In this document: positions 9,578 through 19,374 of the stretch, one piece after another
Position numbering within the stretch: position 1 is the first letter of the stretch
How the letters are laid out: every line of letters begins with the position of its first letter
Origin: Treponema sp.
GTDB lineage: Bacteria; Spirochaetota; Spirochaetia; Treponematales; Treponemataceae
Assembly (NCBI GenBank): GCA_016296575.1
Contig: JAEDJA010000013.1
Coordinates: 1 to 60,891 of the forward strand
Direction: 5' to 3'
Length of the DNA stretch: 60,891 nucleotides
Program-made: the position numbers and the translations under genes
The notes under the pieces: model-generated
The model's input: the letters and a program-made list of their open reading frames with translations, nothing else
The model's database searches: none
What the model was told of the DNA's origin: nothing

Positions 9578-12500
9578 TGAATACAGAATATTTCAACAAA
9601 GTTTTAAAACATCCTCTTGATAAGGGACAGGCAGAAGCCTGTTTCAGATTGGAAAACTGTGTAGTTGCAGCAGGAGCAGGTTCTGGAAAAACACAGGTTC
9701 TTGCAAGCCGTTTTGCATTTCTTATTATGGAATGTGATGTGAAGGTAGACCAGATTCTTGCCTTAACCTTTACAAAAAAAGCTGCCAACGAAATTTACCA
9801 GCGAGTTTACAAGATTCTTTCTCAGTTTGCATTTCATGAGGCTACTCCAGACTATGCAAAAAAACGTGCTCAACAAGCCCTTCACAATTTTGACAAAGCC
9901 CGCATTTCAACCCTGGACTCTTATTCAGGATCAATTGTGCGGAAAGGTGCTGTTCTTTACGGAATTAAACCGGATTTTTCCAGCGACGGGAATACCAGTT
10001 TTATTGACACAGATGCAATACGTTTTGTGCTGAATCACAGGCATTGCAAATGCATAAACTATTTTTCGGATCCTGCGGACATACAGAATTTTGCAGTAAA
10101 GGTTTTTGCTTTTTCCGTAAAAGAATATTCCAGTGTATGTTCGGACAAAGACTTTTTTTCATCATATCTTCCAGCACAGAAAGGGGAAATTATAAAAAAA
10201 TGGCCTGAATTAGTAGAAAACTGTCTGGATTTTAGTTCACTTAAGGACTACTTCCAGAATTATCAGCCTGCCAAAAAAAATGAAATCAAAAGAAAACAGG
10301 AAATTCTTTCTGTATTAGAAAAATACTCCTCTATTTCCAAAAAAAATGCCTTGCAATTCAGTAATGATTTTGAATCCTTTACAGACGAAGAAACTGTCCT
10401 TGCAAAAGAAATTATTCTATATGTAAAAGATCTTCTTAAAATCAATACAACCAGTCTTGATGAGACCGCTAAAAAATATTTTACTGCACTTCAAAAAGAC
10501 TGCAGCTTGCTTTCCCAGATTATAAATTATTATTTTGACTACCCTTACCTTGTTGAACTGTTTGCCCTTCTTGATGAGTTTACAGCTGAGGTTAATGAAA
10601 AGAAAAAAACTTCCGGAAGCCTTACTTTTTCCGACATCACTGAACTTTCATTTAAAATTTTATGCGAACAGGAAAACATCCGTAATGATGAAAAAAAATC
10701 TGTAAAAAAAATCATGATTGATGAATTCCAGGACAACAATGGAAAAAACCGTGATCTGCTTTACCTGATTTCTGAAAAAGATGATGTTTGTGCCAATGTT
10801 TCCTACAAAAATCCAGATTTAGAAAAGGTAATTCAAAATCTTGCTCCAGACAAACTGTTCTTTGTAGGTGATGAAAAACAGTCAATTTACAAATTCCGTG
10901 GAGCCGACGTCAGTGTTTTTAATTGCCTGGAATCTGACCTCACCCGTATTACAAAAAATAAGGTGCGGCTTTCCATGACAAACAACTACCGTTCAACTCC
11001 TATTCTTTTATCGGCATTCAACAAGCTTTTTGGCGATAAAGGACAGGAAACAGAAGACGATTTGAAAGTTTTTAAGAAAACCAGCGATATGATTGGTGAG
11101 GATTTCCACGCCTTTTACGATAATCCGGCTACTTACCATGACACAGAACTGAATGCTTTGGAAAACAAGGATTTTCAACTCAACGAAAATAACGTTCCAA
11201 TCCACACAATGATTTACCTTTCAAACAAAGGAGCAAATCTTGCATCGTCTTTCGGATATTCAAAAGACGACATTTTTGATGAAAACAACTGTTTTTGCGC
11301 TTCCCTTGTTAAAAAGATTACTGAACTTCACGAAAAAGGGATCAGTTATTCTCAGATTGCAGTTCTGGATAAAAGCCGCACTCACCGTAAAGAGCTTTGC
11401 CGCTGGCTGAACCAGTATCACATTCCATATCAGACCGACGCTGAATCTTCAGTGTTTTCAGACAGTCTTATAAATGACATTTACTATTACCTCCGCTATT
11501 ACGTTTATCCTCAGGATGCTCAGGCTTTTGCCAGTCTCCTTTGTTCACCACTTGCAGGACTTACCCTTACTTCCACAGAAATGCTTCTGGAAGCTTTTTT
11601 TACTGATGACATAGATTTAAATCCTTTCGGTGAAGAAGGTCTTTCAAAGGCAAAGGAAATACTTAGTGAAAGTGAATACCAAAAATATGAAAAATGTGCC
11701 GGTCTTTACAAACCCGAAATTCTTACTAAAAATGGGCTTACTGCACTTATTTCTTACCTTTGGAATGAAACCGGTTACCGTTATGAATCACTGCTAGATA
11801 CAACTGTAAATCAGAGTGCACGTCAATTTGATCTTCTTTTTGAACTTGCACGTACCTGTGAATCAGAAGGACGAACCCTTACATGGTTTGTAGATGAACT
11901 AAATGCGGCAAGAGCAAAGGAACAGTCCAGTTATTCAAATACCGAAAGTGAAATCGACATAAAAGAAGTTAATTATCCCCTTGAAGTTAGTGATTGTGTG
12001 AATATACTTACCATCCATAAAAGTAAAGGTCTTGAATACGATTATGTTTTTGTAAATGGTATGTTTTCACCTCCTAAAAATGATTCTGAACCCCTTGTTT
12101 TCTGGAGTGATAAAACTGGACTTTCTATTAATCATGATAAAAGCTGCAATTACTTTTTTCAAAAAGACAAGGAAGTTTTTAACCGCATGAGCGAAGCTGA
12201 ATTCCGGCGTTTAGTTTATGTAGCCATTACCCGAGCTGCCAAAGAAGTCTGGCTTTACGGAAGCACCTATTCAAAAGGACCTTTGTACACCCATATTGTT
12301 TCCTATAAATCTTCAAAGGGGGAAGAATTCATTGGTTATTATGACGAACCTTCCTACCAGACTGAAAACATTTCTTCGCTGGAAGAAGTTCCTGAAGTAA
12401 AAATATATAAAGGAAACGGATGTCCAACAGACCTTACTCTTATAAAACCATTGTTGAAGTCCTTTACACTTCAGTTTCAGCAAAAGAGTCAAAATCAAGA

Positions 12501-13164
12501 GCGAATAGAAACAAAAGAAAAATTAATTTCTCTCCTTTCTGGAAACGTTACAGTCATTGAAACTGAAAAAGTAGAACAGAAAAGAATTACTCCAAGTTCT
12601 CTAGAAGCAATTCACGAAGGTGAAAATCTTGAAGAGCTTGAAGGAACACAACTGGACAATTTTGCTAACCTGCCAAAAATTCTTGCCACTTATGGTCATG
12701 ATAGCTTTGGTACACTTGTCCACCGTTATATGGAACTTGCCGTAATTGCAAAAAACCAGAGCTTTGAACTTCCTTACGAATTACAGTTGAACCTGAACAA
12801 TGAAAATTTTATGGAGCTTTTGAATATATGTGAAATCATGAAAAAAAGTTTCTTTGAATCTGATACAGGTAAAGCAGTCCTTGAAAGTGATTTTGTCCGC
12901 ACAGAATACAGTTTTAAAATGCTTTATGAAAAAGAAGGACAGGAAGACAAAATCTGTACAGGAACAATTGACCTGTTTTTCAAAGACAAAGACGGCGGCT
13001 TTACAATCGTTGACTATAAAAGCGACCAGACCATCTGCCCGGACAAATATCGGGAACAGCAGGAAACCTACAAAAAAGCCGTCTCAGAAATGTTTGACAT
13101 TCCGGAAACGGCCATTAAACTTAAACTGTTCTTCCTGCGATTCGGCAAGGAAATAAGCTTGTAA
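9577..13164 (+). CDS. addA: AddA-type UvrD-family helicase/nuclease
   Basis: ATP-dependent 3'-5' helicase with a C-terminal nuclease, the motor of the AddAB complex. Walker A AGAGSGKT lies near residue 31-38, motif II IMIDEFQD near 380, motif III VGDEKQSIYKFRGAD shortly after, and motif VI VYVAITRAAKE near 880. The C-terminal nuclease shows GTLVHRYME and VDYKSD (near 1144). The frame is open upstream to 9493, but the ATG at 9577 is preferred: it overlaps the addB stop (TAATG), a CAGGAG ribosome site lies 9 bases before, and the first residues then match the family. It is about 1195 residues. The stop codon is one base from the stop of the convergent cyclase gene. Confidence 0.93.
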   Translation: MNTEYFNKVLKHPLDKGQAEACFRLENCVVAAGAGSGKTQVLASRFAFLIMECDVKVDQILALTFTKKAANEIYQRVYKILSQFAFHEATPDYAKKRAQQALHNFDKARISTLDSYSGSIVRKGAVLYGIKPDFSSDGNTSFIDTDAIRFVLNHRHCKCINYFSDPADIQNFAVKVFAFSVKEYSSVCSDKDFFSSYLPAQKGEIIKKWPELVENCLDFSSLKDYFQNYQPAKKNEIKRKQEILSVLEKYSSISKKNALQFSNDFESFTDEETVLAKEIILYVKDLLKINTTSLDETAKKYFTALQKDCSLLSQIINYYFDYPYLVELFALLDEFTAEVNEKKKTSGSLTFSDITELSFKILCEQENIRNDEKKSVKKIMIDEFQDNNGKNRDLLYLISEKDDVCANVSYKNPDLEKVIQNLAPDKLFFVGDEKQSIYKFRGADVSVFNCLESDLTRITKNKVRLSMTNNYRSTPILLSAFNKLFGDKGQETEDDLKVFKKTSDMIGEDFHAFYDNPATYHDTELNALENKDFQLNENNVPIHTMIYLSNKGANLASSFGYSKDDIFDENNCFCASLVKKITELHEKGISYSQIAVLDKSRTHRKELCRWLNQYHIPYQTDAESSVFSDSLINDIYYYLRYYVYPQDAQAFASLLCSPLAGLTLTSTEMLLEAFFTDDIDLNPFGEEGLSKAKEILSESEYQKYEKCAGLYKPEILTKNGLTALISYLWNETGYRYESLLDTTVNQSARQFDLLFELARTCESEGRTLTWFVDELNAARAKEQSSYSNTESEIDIKEVNYPLEVSDCVNILTIHKSKGLEYDYVFVNGMFSPPKNDSEPLVFWSDKTGLSINHDKSCNYFFQKDKEVFNRMSEAEFRRLVYVAITRAAKEVWLYGSTYSKGPLYTHIVSYKSSKGEEFIGYYDEPSYQTENISSLEEVPEVKIYKGNGCPTDLTLIKPLLKSFTLQFQQKSQNQERIETKEKLISLLSGNVTVIETEKVEQKRITPSSLEAIHEGENLEELEGTQLDNFANLPKILATYGHDSFGTLVHRYMELAVIAKNQSFELPYELQLNLNNENFMELLNICEIMKKSFFESDTGKAVLESDFVRTEYSFKMLYEKEGQEDKICTGTIDLFFKDKDGGFTIVDYKSDQTICPDKYREQQETYKKAVSEMFDIPETAIKLKLFFLRFGKEISL

Positions 13165-13165
13165 A

Positions 13166-16072
13166 CTATTTGCTTGTAAGATTTACAATTCCGTCCCAGC
13201 CTTCTGGAACACCGTTTTCAATATTTGATTTACAGCGTTCTGCAAAGATAAGGGCTGTTTCATCGGCAAAAGTTTTGTTTGCTTCCAGAAACAGTTTTCC
13301 GGCATTTATAAAGTCTTTTGCAAGGTATTTATCCAAAGCTGTATGGAAAATATCAATTTCCATTTTCTGCTGTGCACTTACCTGATTTGCAAAACCTATT
13401 ACATTGTAGAGTTGAACCGGTGTTGTAATATTTACTACGCGAACCCTGTCAAGTCGGCGGAAAAGAATCTTATCCTTATTTTCACCAACATTTGCCCATT
13501 CGTAAGTCTGACCTGAACAGAGAATTGATGAAGAATATACTTTATTTACACCTTCAAGACGGGATGCAAGGTTTACGTTATTTCCCATCATTGTGTAGTT
13601 CTTTTTCTTTTCTGAACCCATGTAGCCGGCAACCATTTCACCTGAGTTGATTCCGATACGTGTAAAGATAGTTTTTCCATTGGCAACCATGATTTTAAGT
13701 GCATCGTAAAGATCTGGTTCCATTTCTTCAGGCTTGTCTTTTTTTACAATTTCAAGGATTTCAGCATTCATTAAAGCTTCAGCCTGCTTCATCTTGATGG
13801 CAGCAGCACAGGCTCGGAATGAATGATCTTCCAGTTTTTTAGGAGCACCTACCAGAGCAATGATGGCGTCTCCTTCGTATTTATCAACAGTACCCTTTTC
13901 TTCGATAATAATGTCACTCATTTTTGTAAGGTAATAGTTTAATAGAGCAACCAGCTGGGCAGCGTTCAGAAGCTCAGAAAATGCTGAGAATTTCTGAATA
14001 TCGGTAAAGATAGCTGTCATTTCAAGACTGTCTCCACCAAGGCGGAAGCTTGAAGGATTATTGATAAGTTCCTTAACAACATCTGGAGCAAGACACTGAG
14101 CAAAAGCGTTTGTAATGAATTTCTTTTCATCTTCTGATTTTACGAAACGGAAAACAACGCCGAACAGATAGAATGCAATGAAGTAAAGGATTGATCCTAC
14201 CATTGGAATGTAAATATTTCCAAAAACGAAAAGTGCTATAATGGCAGCAGTAAATCCAACAAGAAGAACAGCCCCTATAATATTTCGTACACGCTTCTTT
14301 TTTGAATTGAAGATGTAAGGCACAAGGCTCAGAGCTACAGCTGCAATGAATCCCCAGTACCAGTCTACATAAGTAAAGAACTGTCGGTTCAAGATTGTGT
14401 TCATAAGGTTTGCGTGAAGACCAACGTTCTGGTACTGCTGTTCAAATGGCTGGGCACCAATATCGGAAGTTGATGAAGCTGTATTACCCAGGATACAGTA
14501 TGTACCTTCAAGCTTTTCGCGAAGAACATTTTCCAGGTTCATATAGTAAATGTATTCTTCACGAAGATTTTCAATGTAGGTTTTGATATCGGAAATATTG
14601 TTCTCGATTACCTCATCACCGTATCTTTCACGGAACAATGTATCAAGCATTTCAATAATGCGGTTTTCAGGATGCGATTCAAGGAATTCCTTAATGCTTT
14701 CAAAATAAGCTTTTCGCATTGAGAAAAGGTATTCGTAATCTGAATCACTTAGAACATTTGAACCAGAGCCGTCTTTTGTATAACCAGTACAGCGTTCCAG
14801 CATGGATTCTTTTGTTGCTTCAATTTCTGAATAAAGTGCCATAAGCTGTTCAGTTCCGGTTTTCATTACAGTATCTGTTTCCTGTTCAAAATCGAAATAA
14901 CCGTAATTTGCAAGGGCTTCAATATCTGAAACAATTCTTTCTTCGGACCAGTCAAGTCGCTTGATATTTAGAACTGGAATCTGCTTGAAGCTGTCGCGCA
15001 TTTTCTCGTGAATAAAGTTGATGAGCACACGACCGTTATTATCAAGAGGAATCTTAATATTCTGTCTTACTGTTTCTCCAGGGAAAAGTGCATCATGACA
15101 GATTACATTACGTCTTGTACGGGTGATTTTTGTAACACCAAGGCTGTTCATAAGAGGAGCAAAAACCAGCTGTCCACCGTAAGCACCCTCATATTCAAAA
15201 AGCAGTTCGTATCGGCGGCGTACACCATCTTCATCAACAATTGAGTTTGTAAAACCAATACCGTAAGCACCAATACCGATTTTCTGAAGCGCCGGAGAAA
15301 AACCCCGTCCCAGATTGTCATAAATGTGAGTGCTAGTATATTCGTTGCTCTTTTTAACGTAATCTCCCAGGTCAGTTACATCAAATTTCAGCTGGAAGTT
15401 TTTTACAAAATCAATGTATTCAGGCTCATAAGTAAAGGCCAGGTCATTGTGATTGAAAGTAAGCCAGGCATTTCCAAAGAACTGAAGTGCACGCTGGAAA
15501 TAAAGGTCATTATCCTGATAAATATTGTCGGAAATGTGATATTTAAGGTTATCCAAAGAAGGATAAAGGATTTCGTTTACATACATATCGGAAAAATATG
15601 CAAAATCATCCATGGACATGCCATTTAAAACGTTTCCAGTAATCTGTTGAAAAGAATCTACAATTACATTTTCACTTTCGGCAAAAGAATTGTCAATTTC
15701 CTTTTTAATTTTGGAGTTTACCCCTGCCGTTGATGGCGAGAGGTACTCAATATCGAAAACTGCCCATTCAGTACCAAGTTCTTTCATGCGAATAAGTGTG
15801 TCTGCAATAATATTTCGTGGCCAGGGCCATTCACCCATTTCTGGGTCCGCAAGACTTTCCTCATCGATTGTAACAAGAGCAATTTTCTCGTTCTGAGGAG
15901 GAGCTTTTTTTAGGTGAAGAAGCTCGTCGTAAAGACGGTAATCCAGCTTCAGAAAGAGCTCAAAGTAACTTGCAATTCCAAATAAAATAATAATTACAGT
16001 GGCAATTGCAAGGAATACAGGCTGAACTCTCCGAACTTTTTTTTCATTTTCATTCTGATTTTTGTTTGTCAT
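13166..16072 (-). CDS. CHASE2-domain class III adenylate cyclase
   Basis: Makes cyclic AMP in response to an extracytoplasmic signal. The order is: an N-terminal transmembrane helix (about 20-40), a very long extracytoplasmic CHASE2-type region (to about 560) starting with the VTIDEESL motif, three transmembrane helices (about 567-650), and a cytoplasmic class III catalytic domain from about 680. Metal-binding Asp residues are in AIFTDIQKFS and YEGDAI. The adenine-selecting pair appears as Lys in DKYEGD and Thr in NYTMMGNNVNLASR; this combination is known in bacterial adenylate cyclases. At 968 residues it is longer than most, because of the sensor. A near-consensus promoter (16081-16110) lies directly before the ATG. 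Confidence 0.9.
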   Translation of the reverse strand: MTNKNQNENEKKVRRVQPVFLAIATVIIILFGIASYFELFLKLDYRLYDELLHLKKAPPQNEKIALVTIDEESLADPEMGEWPWPRNIIADTLIRMKELGTEWAVFDIEYLSPSTAGVNSKIKKEIDNSFAESENVIVDSFQQITGNVLNGMSMDDFAYFSDMYVNEILYPSLDNLKYHISDNIYQDNDLYFQRALQFFGNAWLTFNHNDLAFTYEPEYIDFVKNFQLKFDVTDLGDYVKKSNEYTSTHIYDNLGRGFSPALQKIGIGAYGIGFTNSIVDEDGVRRRYELLFEYEGAYGGQLVFAPLMNSLGVTKITRTRRNVICHDALFPGETVRQNIKIPLDNNGRVLINFIHEKMRDSFKQIPVLNIKRLDWSEERIVSDIEALANYGYFDFEQETDTVMKTGTEQLMALYSEIEATKESMLERCTGYTKDGSGSNVLSDSDYEYLFSMRKAYFESIKEFLESHPENRIIEMLDTLFRERYGDEVIENNISDIKTYIENLREEYIYYMNLENVLREKLEGTYCILGNTASSTSDIGAQPFEQQYQNVGLHANLMNTILNRQFFTYVDWYWGFIAAVALSLVPYIFNSKKKRVRNIIGAVLLVGFTAAIIALFVFGNIYIPMVGSILYFIAFYLFGVVFRFVKSEDEKKFITNAFAQCLAPDVVKELINNPSSFRLGGDSLEMTAIFTDIQKFSAFSELLNAAQLVALLNYYLTKMSDIIIEEKGTVDKYEGDAIIALVGAPKKLEDHSFRACAAAIKMKQAEALMNAEILEIVKKDKPEEMEPDLYDALKIMVANGKTIFTRIGINSGEMVAGYMGSEKKKNYTMMGNNVNLASRLEGVNKVYSSSILCSGQTYEWANVGENKDKILFRRLDRVRVVNITTPVQLYNVIGFANQVSAQQKMEIDIFHTALDKYLAKDFINAGKLFLEANKTFADETALIFAERCKSNIENGVPEGWDGIVNLTSK

Positions 16073-16080
16073 AATAAATT

Positions 16081-16110
16081 ATTATATCCTCTGGATGTCC
16101 AAAATGTCAA
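16081..16110 (-). promoter_or_regulatory. Near-consensus promoter of the adenylate cyclase gene
   Basis: On the minus strand: TTGACA (16105-16110, perfect), 18-base spacer, TATAAT (16081-16086, perfect). Only 8 bases separate the -10 box from the ATG at 16072, so the transcript would carry at most a couple of leader bases. There is no ribosome site. This is the best sigma-70 match in the window. Confidence 0.65.
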
Positions 16111-16121
16111 AATGTTCTTAA

Positions 16122-16150
16122 TTGAACAAGTTGAAGTAATCTGATAAAAT
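16122..16150 (+). promoter_or_regulatory. Promoter of the PUR-domain gene
   Basis: TTGAAC (16122-16127), 17-base spacer, TAAAAT (16145-16150) with an extended -10 TG just before it. The predicted start near 16157 gives a leader of about 47 bases that carries an AAGGAG ribosome site at 16192-16197. This contrasts with the leaderless promoter of the divergent cyclase. Confidence 0.5.
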
Positions 16151-16203
16151 AGTTTATCTAAAATTCGAAAAAATTTAATCATATATATACAAGGAGCTTA
16201 ATT

Positions 16204-16596
16204 ATGGGAGCACGCGGAGAACTTTTTACCACACAGATTACCCTTGAAAACCGTTCATACTTTTTCAACGTTAAGGAAAACCGCACAGGGGATGTGTTTC
16301 TTCAAATTGTAGAAAGCAAAGGCCGTGATAATGGTGATTTTGACCGCCATCAGATTGCAATTTTCGCTGAAGATATGCAGAAATTCCTTAAAGGAATGGA
16401 TACTTCACTTAAATTCATTGAAAAAAACCGCCAGGCACAGCAGAAAGCCGCAAAAGAAAAGAAAGCTGCTAAAGAAGCAAAGCTTGCTAAAAAATTAATT
16501 GTAAAATCAGAAAAACCTTCTGACGGAATTAAACGTACAGGCCGCGTTCACGTAGTTTCAAAACGTACTGTTGAAGATAATGGATCAGAAGAATAA
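16204..16596 (+). CDS. PUR-domain DNA/RNA-binding protein (DUF3276, BpuR-like)
   Basis: A 130-residue protein with a single PUR repeat in the first 85 residues (GELFTTQITLENRSYFF, then VFLQIVESK and RHQIAIFAEDMQKFL), followed by a Lys/Ala-rich, strongly basic tail. Spirochaete relatives such as Borrelia BpuR dimerise, bind both DNA and RNA, and repress specific mRNAs; that function is family knowledge, not shown here. Excellent AAGGAG site 6 bases before the ATG, and its own promoter, fit an abundant protein. It is monocistronic: the next gene downstream, ligA, runs convergently and ends 30 bases away, with no terminator hairpin between. Confidence 0.85.
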   Translation: MGARGELFTTQITLENRSYFFNVKENRTGDVFLQIVESKGRDNGDFDRHQIAIFAEDMQKFLKGMDTSLKFIEKNRQAQQKAAKEKKAAKEAKLAKKLIVKSEKPSDGIKRTGRVHVVSKRTVEDNGSEE

Positions 16597-16626
16597 AAAT
16601 ATCATCCTGAACTTGATTAAGAAAAA

Positions 16627-18564
16627 CTATTCTACCATTGCCAGAAATGCCTTTTCATCAATTACAGGTATTCCAAGCTTCTGGGCCTTTACATTTTTTG
16701 ATGAACCAGATTCAGTGTCGTTTGTAACAAGATAAGTAAGATCTTTTGTAACACTGGATTTAATCTGGCCGCCGTTGTCTTTTACCAGTTTTTCACAGTC
16801 AGCACGTTTCATGGAAAGTTCACCTGTAAAACAGAAAGATTTTCCTGTAAGTTTTCCTTCCTGTGCAACTTTGATTTTAAGTTCATTTTTAGAAAGGAAG
16901 AGCATTTCTTCTCCATTTTCCTTAAAACCTTCACAGATTGTACGGGCTGAGATTTCTGCAAAACCGTAAACTGATGCAATCTGGTCTTCCGAAGCGGCAA
17001 GAAGCTTTTCAAGGGTATTAAATCCTGCCGCAACAAGCTTTTCACTTTGCGTAAGCCCTAGTCCATCAATATCAAAGCCTGCAACAAAAGTGGCTAGAGT
17101 CATTTCCCGGTGTGCCTGAATGGAATTCCAAACTTTTTCAGCACCCAAAGATTCCTTTCCGCCTTCCATGCTTTCTTCATTCAAAAAGTAAGGTACCAGT
17201 TCTTCTTTTGAAAGAGAATAAATATCTTTTACAGATTTAAGCCTGTTATCCTTAAAAAGATTTTCAATAAGTGTAACTCCAAAATCACGGATATCTACAA
17301 CGTTCTGAAATTTTAATAGACGGTGAAGAATCCTTTTTGAACAGTCTTTATTAGGACAAAAAAGCCGGCTTCCTTCATCGGTAAGTTTACTTCCACAAAC
17401 TTCACAGGTACAGGGAACAGGAATTGGAGAAAGTTCAAGTCCATCTTCCATAACTACCTGTTCAATTTTTGGGATGATTTCTCCACGCTTTACAACCAGC
17501 ACCTTTGATCCAATCATTACACCAAGATTACGCATGGTATCTGGATTTGCAAGACTTGCCCGCTGCACCTTTGTTCCGTTTAATTCAACTTCATCAAAAA
17601 TGGCTACCGGAGTATAAGTGCTTCCTGAAATACTCCATTCAACTTTACGCAATGTAGAAACTGCTTCTTCCAAAGAAAATTTAAATGCAATCTGGCGGTC
17701 AGGGCGGGCACGGAAAGCATCCTCCATATTGATGACTCTTTCTTTAATAACCAGACCATCAATATCATATTCAAGATTTTTTCGTGTATCGGTAATAAAA
17801 GCCCGGTAATCAATAACTTCTTGTGGAGTTTTACAGATTTTTAAAGGGGAAACATTAAATCCAAGACTTGAAAGCCACTTCAGCTTTTCTTCTTCATCAT
17901 TAAAAGGAGAATTATCGGCTGTAGAAAGTGCATCATAGGTGATGAGCTTCAGATATTCACTGCCCTGTCCATCCTTACGCTTCATAAGTCCATTGGCTGC
18001 ATTACGACAGTTGGCTTTGTCGGAAAAGTGTTCCTTGTGAACCTGATGAGTCATAATTACCTCACCTCGGATTCCTCCTGTAAAATCAACAGGTTCACCG
18101 TTCAAGCGAAGCTCGTGCATGACACCCTTCATTTTTTTTGCATTTCGGGTAATGTCATCACCGATTGTTCCGTCCCCACGAGTAACTGCCCGAACAAGAA
18201 CGCCCTTTGAATACTGAAGCTCCAAGGATGCACCGTCCAGTTTAAATTCCACAAGATATTCAGGATAAACATGCTTTTCGCTCCAGGCCAGAAACTGTTC
18301 AGGATCAGCAGCTTTTTCCTGGCTTCCCATGGGCATCACATGACGGGCTTTTTCAAAATTGCCTGAATCTGCTCCAACTTTTTTTAAAATTTCACTTTCT
18401 GGAGCAAGGAGTTTAAGCTCATCCCAAAGCTTGTCAAAATCGGCATCGGAAATTTCTGCTTCACCGTTATAGTAAGAGGCCTGGTATTTTTTGATTAAGG
18501 CTTCCAGCTCCTTTATCCGCTGATTTTTTGAAGAAATTTCATCTACGTCAAAAAGTGCATCCAT
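16627..18564 (-). CDS. ligA: NAD-dependent DNA ligase LigA
   Basis: Seals nicks in replication and repair using NAD. Counting from the ATG at 18564, the adenylation Lys is at about 108 in VEFKLDGAS, followed by TRGDGTIGDD. The zinc finger has four Cys (CEVCGSKL then FCPNKDCSKR). Helix-hairpin-helix repeats follow, and the protein ends in a BRCT domain (SFCFTGELSMKRADCEKLV). The frame opens with TTG at 18603, but ATG at 18564 is preferred because a GGGGGTGGG purine run lies just before it and the family starts about 15 residues ahead of the RIKELEALIKKY helix. That gives 645 residues, slightly short for LigA. It is last in the operon with trmB. Confidence 0.95.
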   Translation of the reverse strand: MDALFDVDEISSKNQRIKELEALIKKYQASYYNGEAEISDADFDKLWDELKLLAPESEILKKVGADSGNFEKARHVMPMGSQEKAADPEQFLAWSEKHVYPEYLVEFKLDGASLELQYSKGVLVRAVTRGDGTIGDDITRNAKKMKGVMHELRLNGEPVDFTGGIRGEVIMTHQVHKEHFSDKANCRNAANGLMKRKDGQGSEYLKLITYDALSTADNSPFNDEEEKLKWLSSLGFNVSPLKICKTPQEVIDYRAFITDTRKNLEYDIDGLVIKERVINMEDAFRARPDRQIAFKFSLEEAVSTLRKVEWSISGSTYTPVAIFDEVELNGTKVQRASLANPDTMRNLGVMIGSKVLVVKRGEIIPKIEQVVMEDGLELSPIPVPCTCEVCGSKLTDEGSRLFCPNKDCSKRILHRLLKFQNVVDIRDFGVTLIENLFKDNRLKSVKDIYSLSKEELVPYFLNEESMEGGKESLGAEKVWNSIQAHREMTLATFVAGFDIDGLGLTQSEKLVAAGFNTLEKLLAASEDQIASVYGFAEISARTICEGFKENGEEMLFLSKNELKIKVAQEGKLTGKSFCFTGELSMKRADCEKLVKDNGGQIKSSVTKDLTYLVTNDTESGSSKNVKAQKLGIPVIDEKAFLAMVE

Positions 18565-18633
18565 TTCCCACCCCCATGGATAAAAATTAGAGGAGATGTC
18601 CAATAAGTTTCTTTTGGGACAGCCCCTTACAAG

Positions 18634-19359
18634 TTACGTTCTTTTTTCAAACAGGATTTCAGTAATAACCCGGTCTGCATCAAGTCCTTTTCGTTCAAAC
18701 TTTGTCTGAGTTCTCCATTCCTGTGGCTCTGCAAAACCGTCGTACTTATTTTTAAGTCCGCTGGTAGCATTAAGTTCTTCAAGAGCAAATTCCGCATATT
18801 CGTACCAGTCAGTTACAAAATACAGGTAACCGCCGGAAGAAAGTTTCTGGGCAAAAAGATTCGTTCTAGGCCGCTGAACCATTCTTCGTTTATGATGGCG
18901 TTTTTTTGGCCATGGATCAGGAAAGAAAATATGAAATCCATTTATTGACTGAGCTGGAAACATATTTTCCAAAACTTCCAAAGCATCGTGCTCAATAATA
19001 TAAAGATTCTTAAGATTGCGTCTTTTGATTTCGCCAAGCAGTTTTCCAACACCAGGCTTGTGCACCTCAATTCCAATATAGTTAATGTCAGGATTTTTTT
19101 CCGCAATATTTGCTGTTGCATCTCCCATACCAAAACCAATCTCAACAATGATTGGATTTGTATTGCCAAAAATTTCTACAAAATTGATAGGCTTTTCTTC
19201 ATAAGGAATACAATAGGCAGGGCTAAGTTCATCGTAGGCTTTCTGCTGGGCTGCAGTCATTCGTCCAATACGAAGAACATAAGTTTTTACTTCCCTTTTA
19301 AAGGGTAAAGGGTCTGTTGATTCAGTTTTTTCAGATAAATTATTCGCTAAAGGGTCCAT
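18634..19359 (-). CDS. trmB: tRNA (guanine-N7-)-methyltransferase TrmB
   Basis: Methylates G46 in the variable loop of tRNAs using SAM. The SAM-binding motif VEIGFGMGDATANIA and acidic IGIEVHKPG follow the family pattern, as does the substrate-side signature FFPDPWPKKRHHKRRM. At 241 residues the length is normal. It lies between the lipoprotein gene (14 bases upstream) and ligA on the minus strand, in the same operon. A GAGG sequence precedes the ATG. The first 55 residues, before the SAM fold, are variable in the family. Confidence 0.95.
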   Translation of the reverse strand: MDPLANNLSEKTESTDPLPFKREVKTYVLRIGRMTAAQQKAYDELSPAYCIPYEEKPINFVEIFGNTNPIIVEIGFGMGDATANIAEKNPDINYIGIEVHKPGVGKLLGEIKRRNLKNLYIIEHDALEVLENMFPAQSINGFHIFFPDPWPKKRHHKRRMVQRPRTNLFAQKLSSGGYLYFVTDWYEYAEFALEELNATSGLKNKYDGFAEPQEWRTQTKFERKGLDADRVITEILFEKRT

Positions 19360-19374
19360 ATATCCTCAATTATA

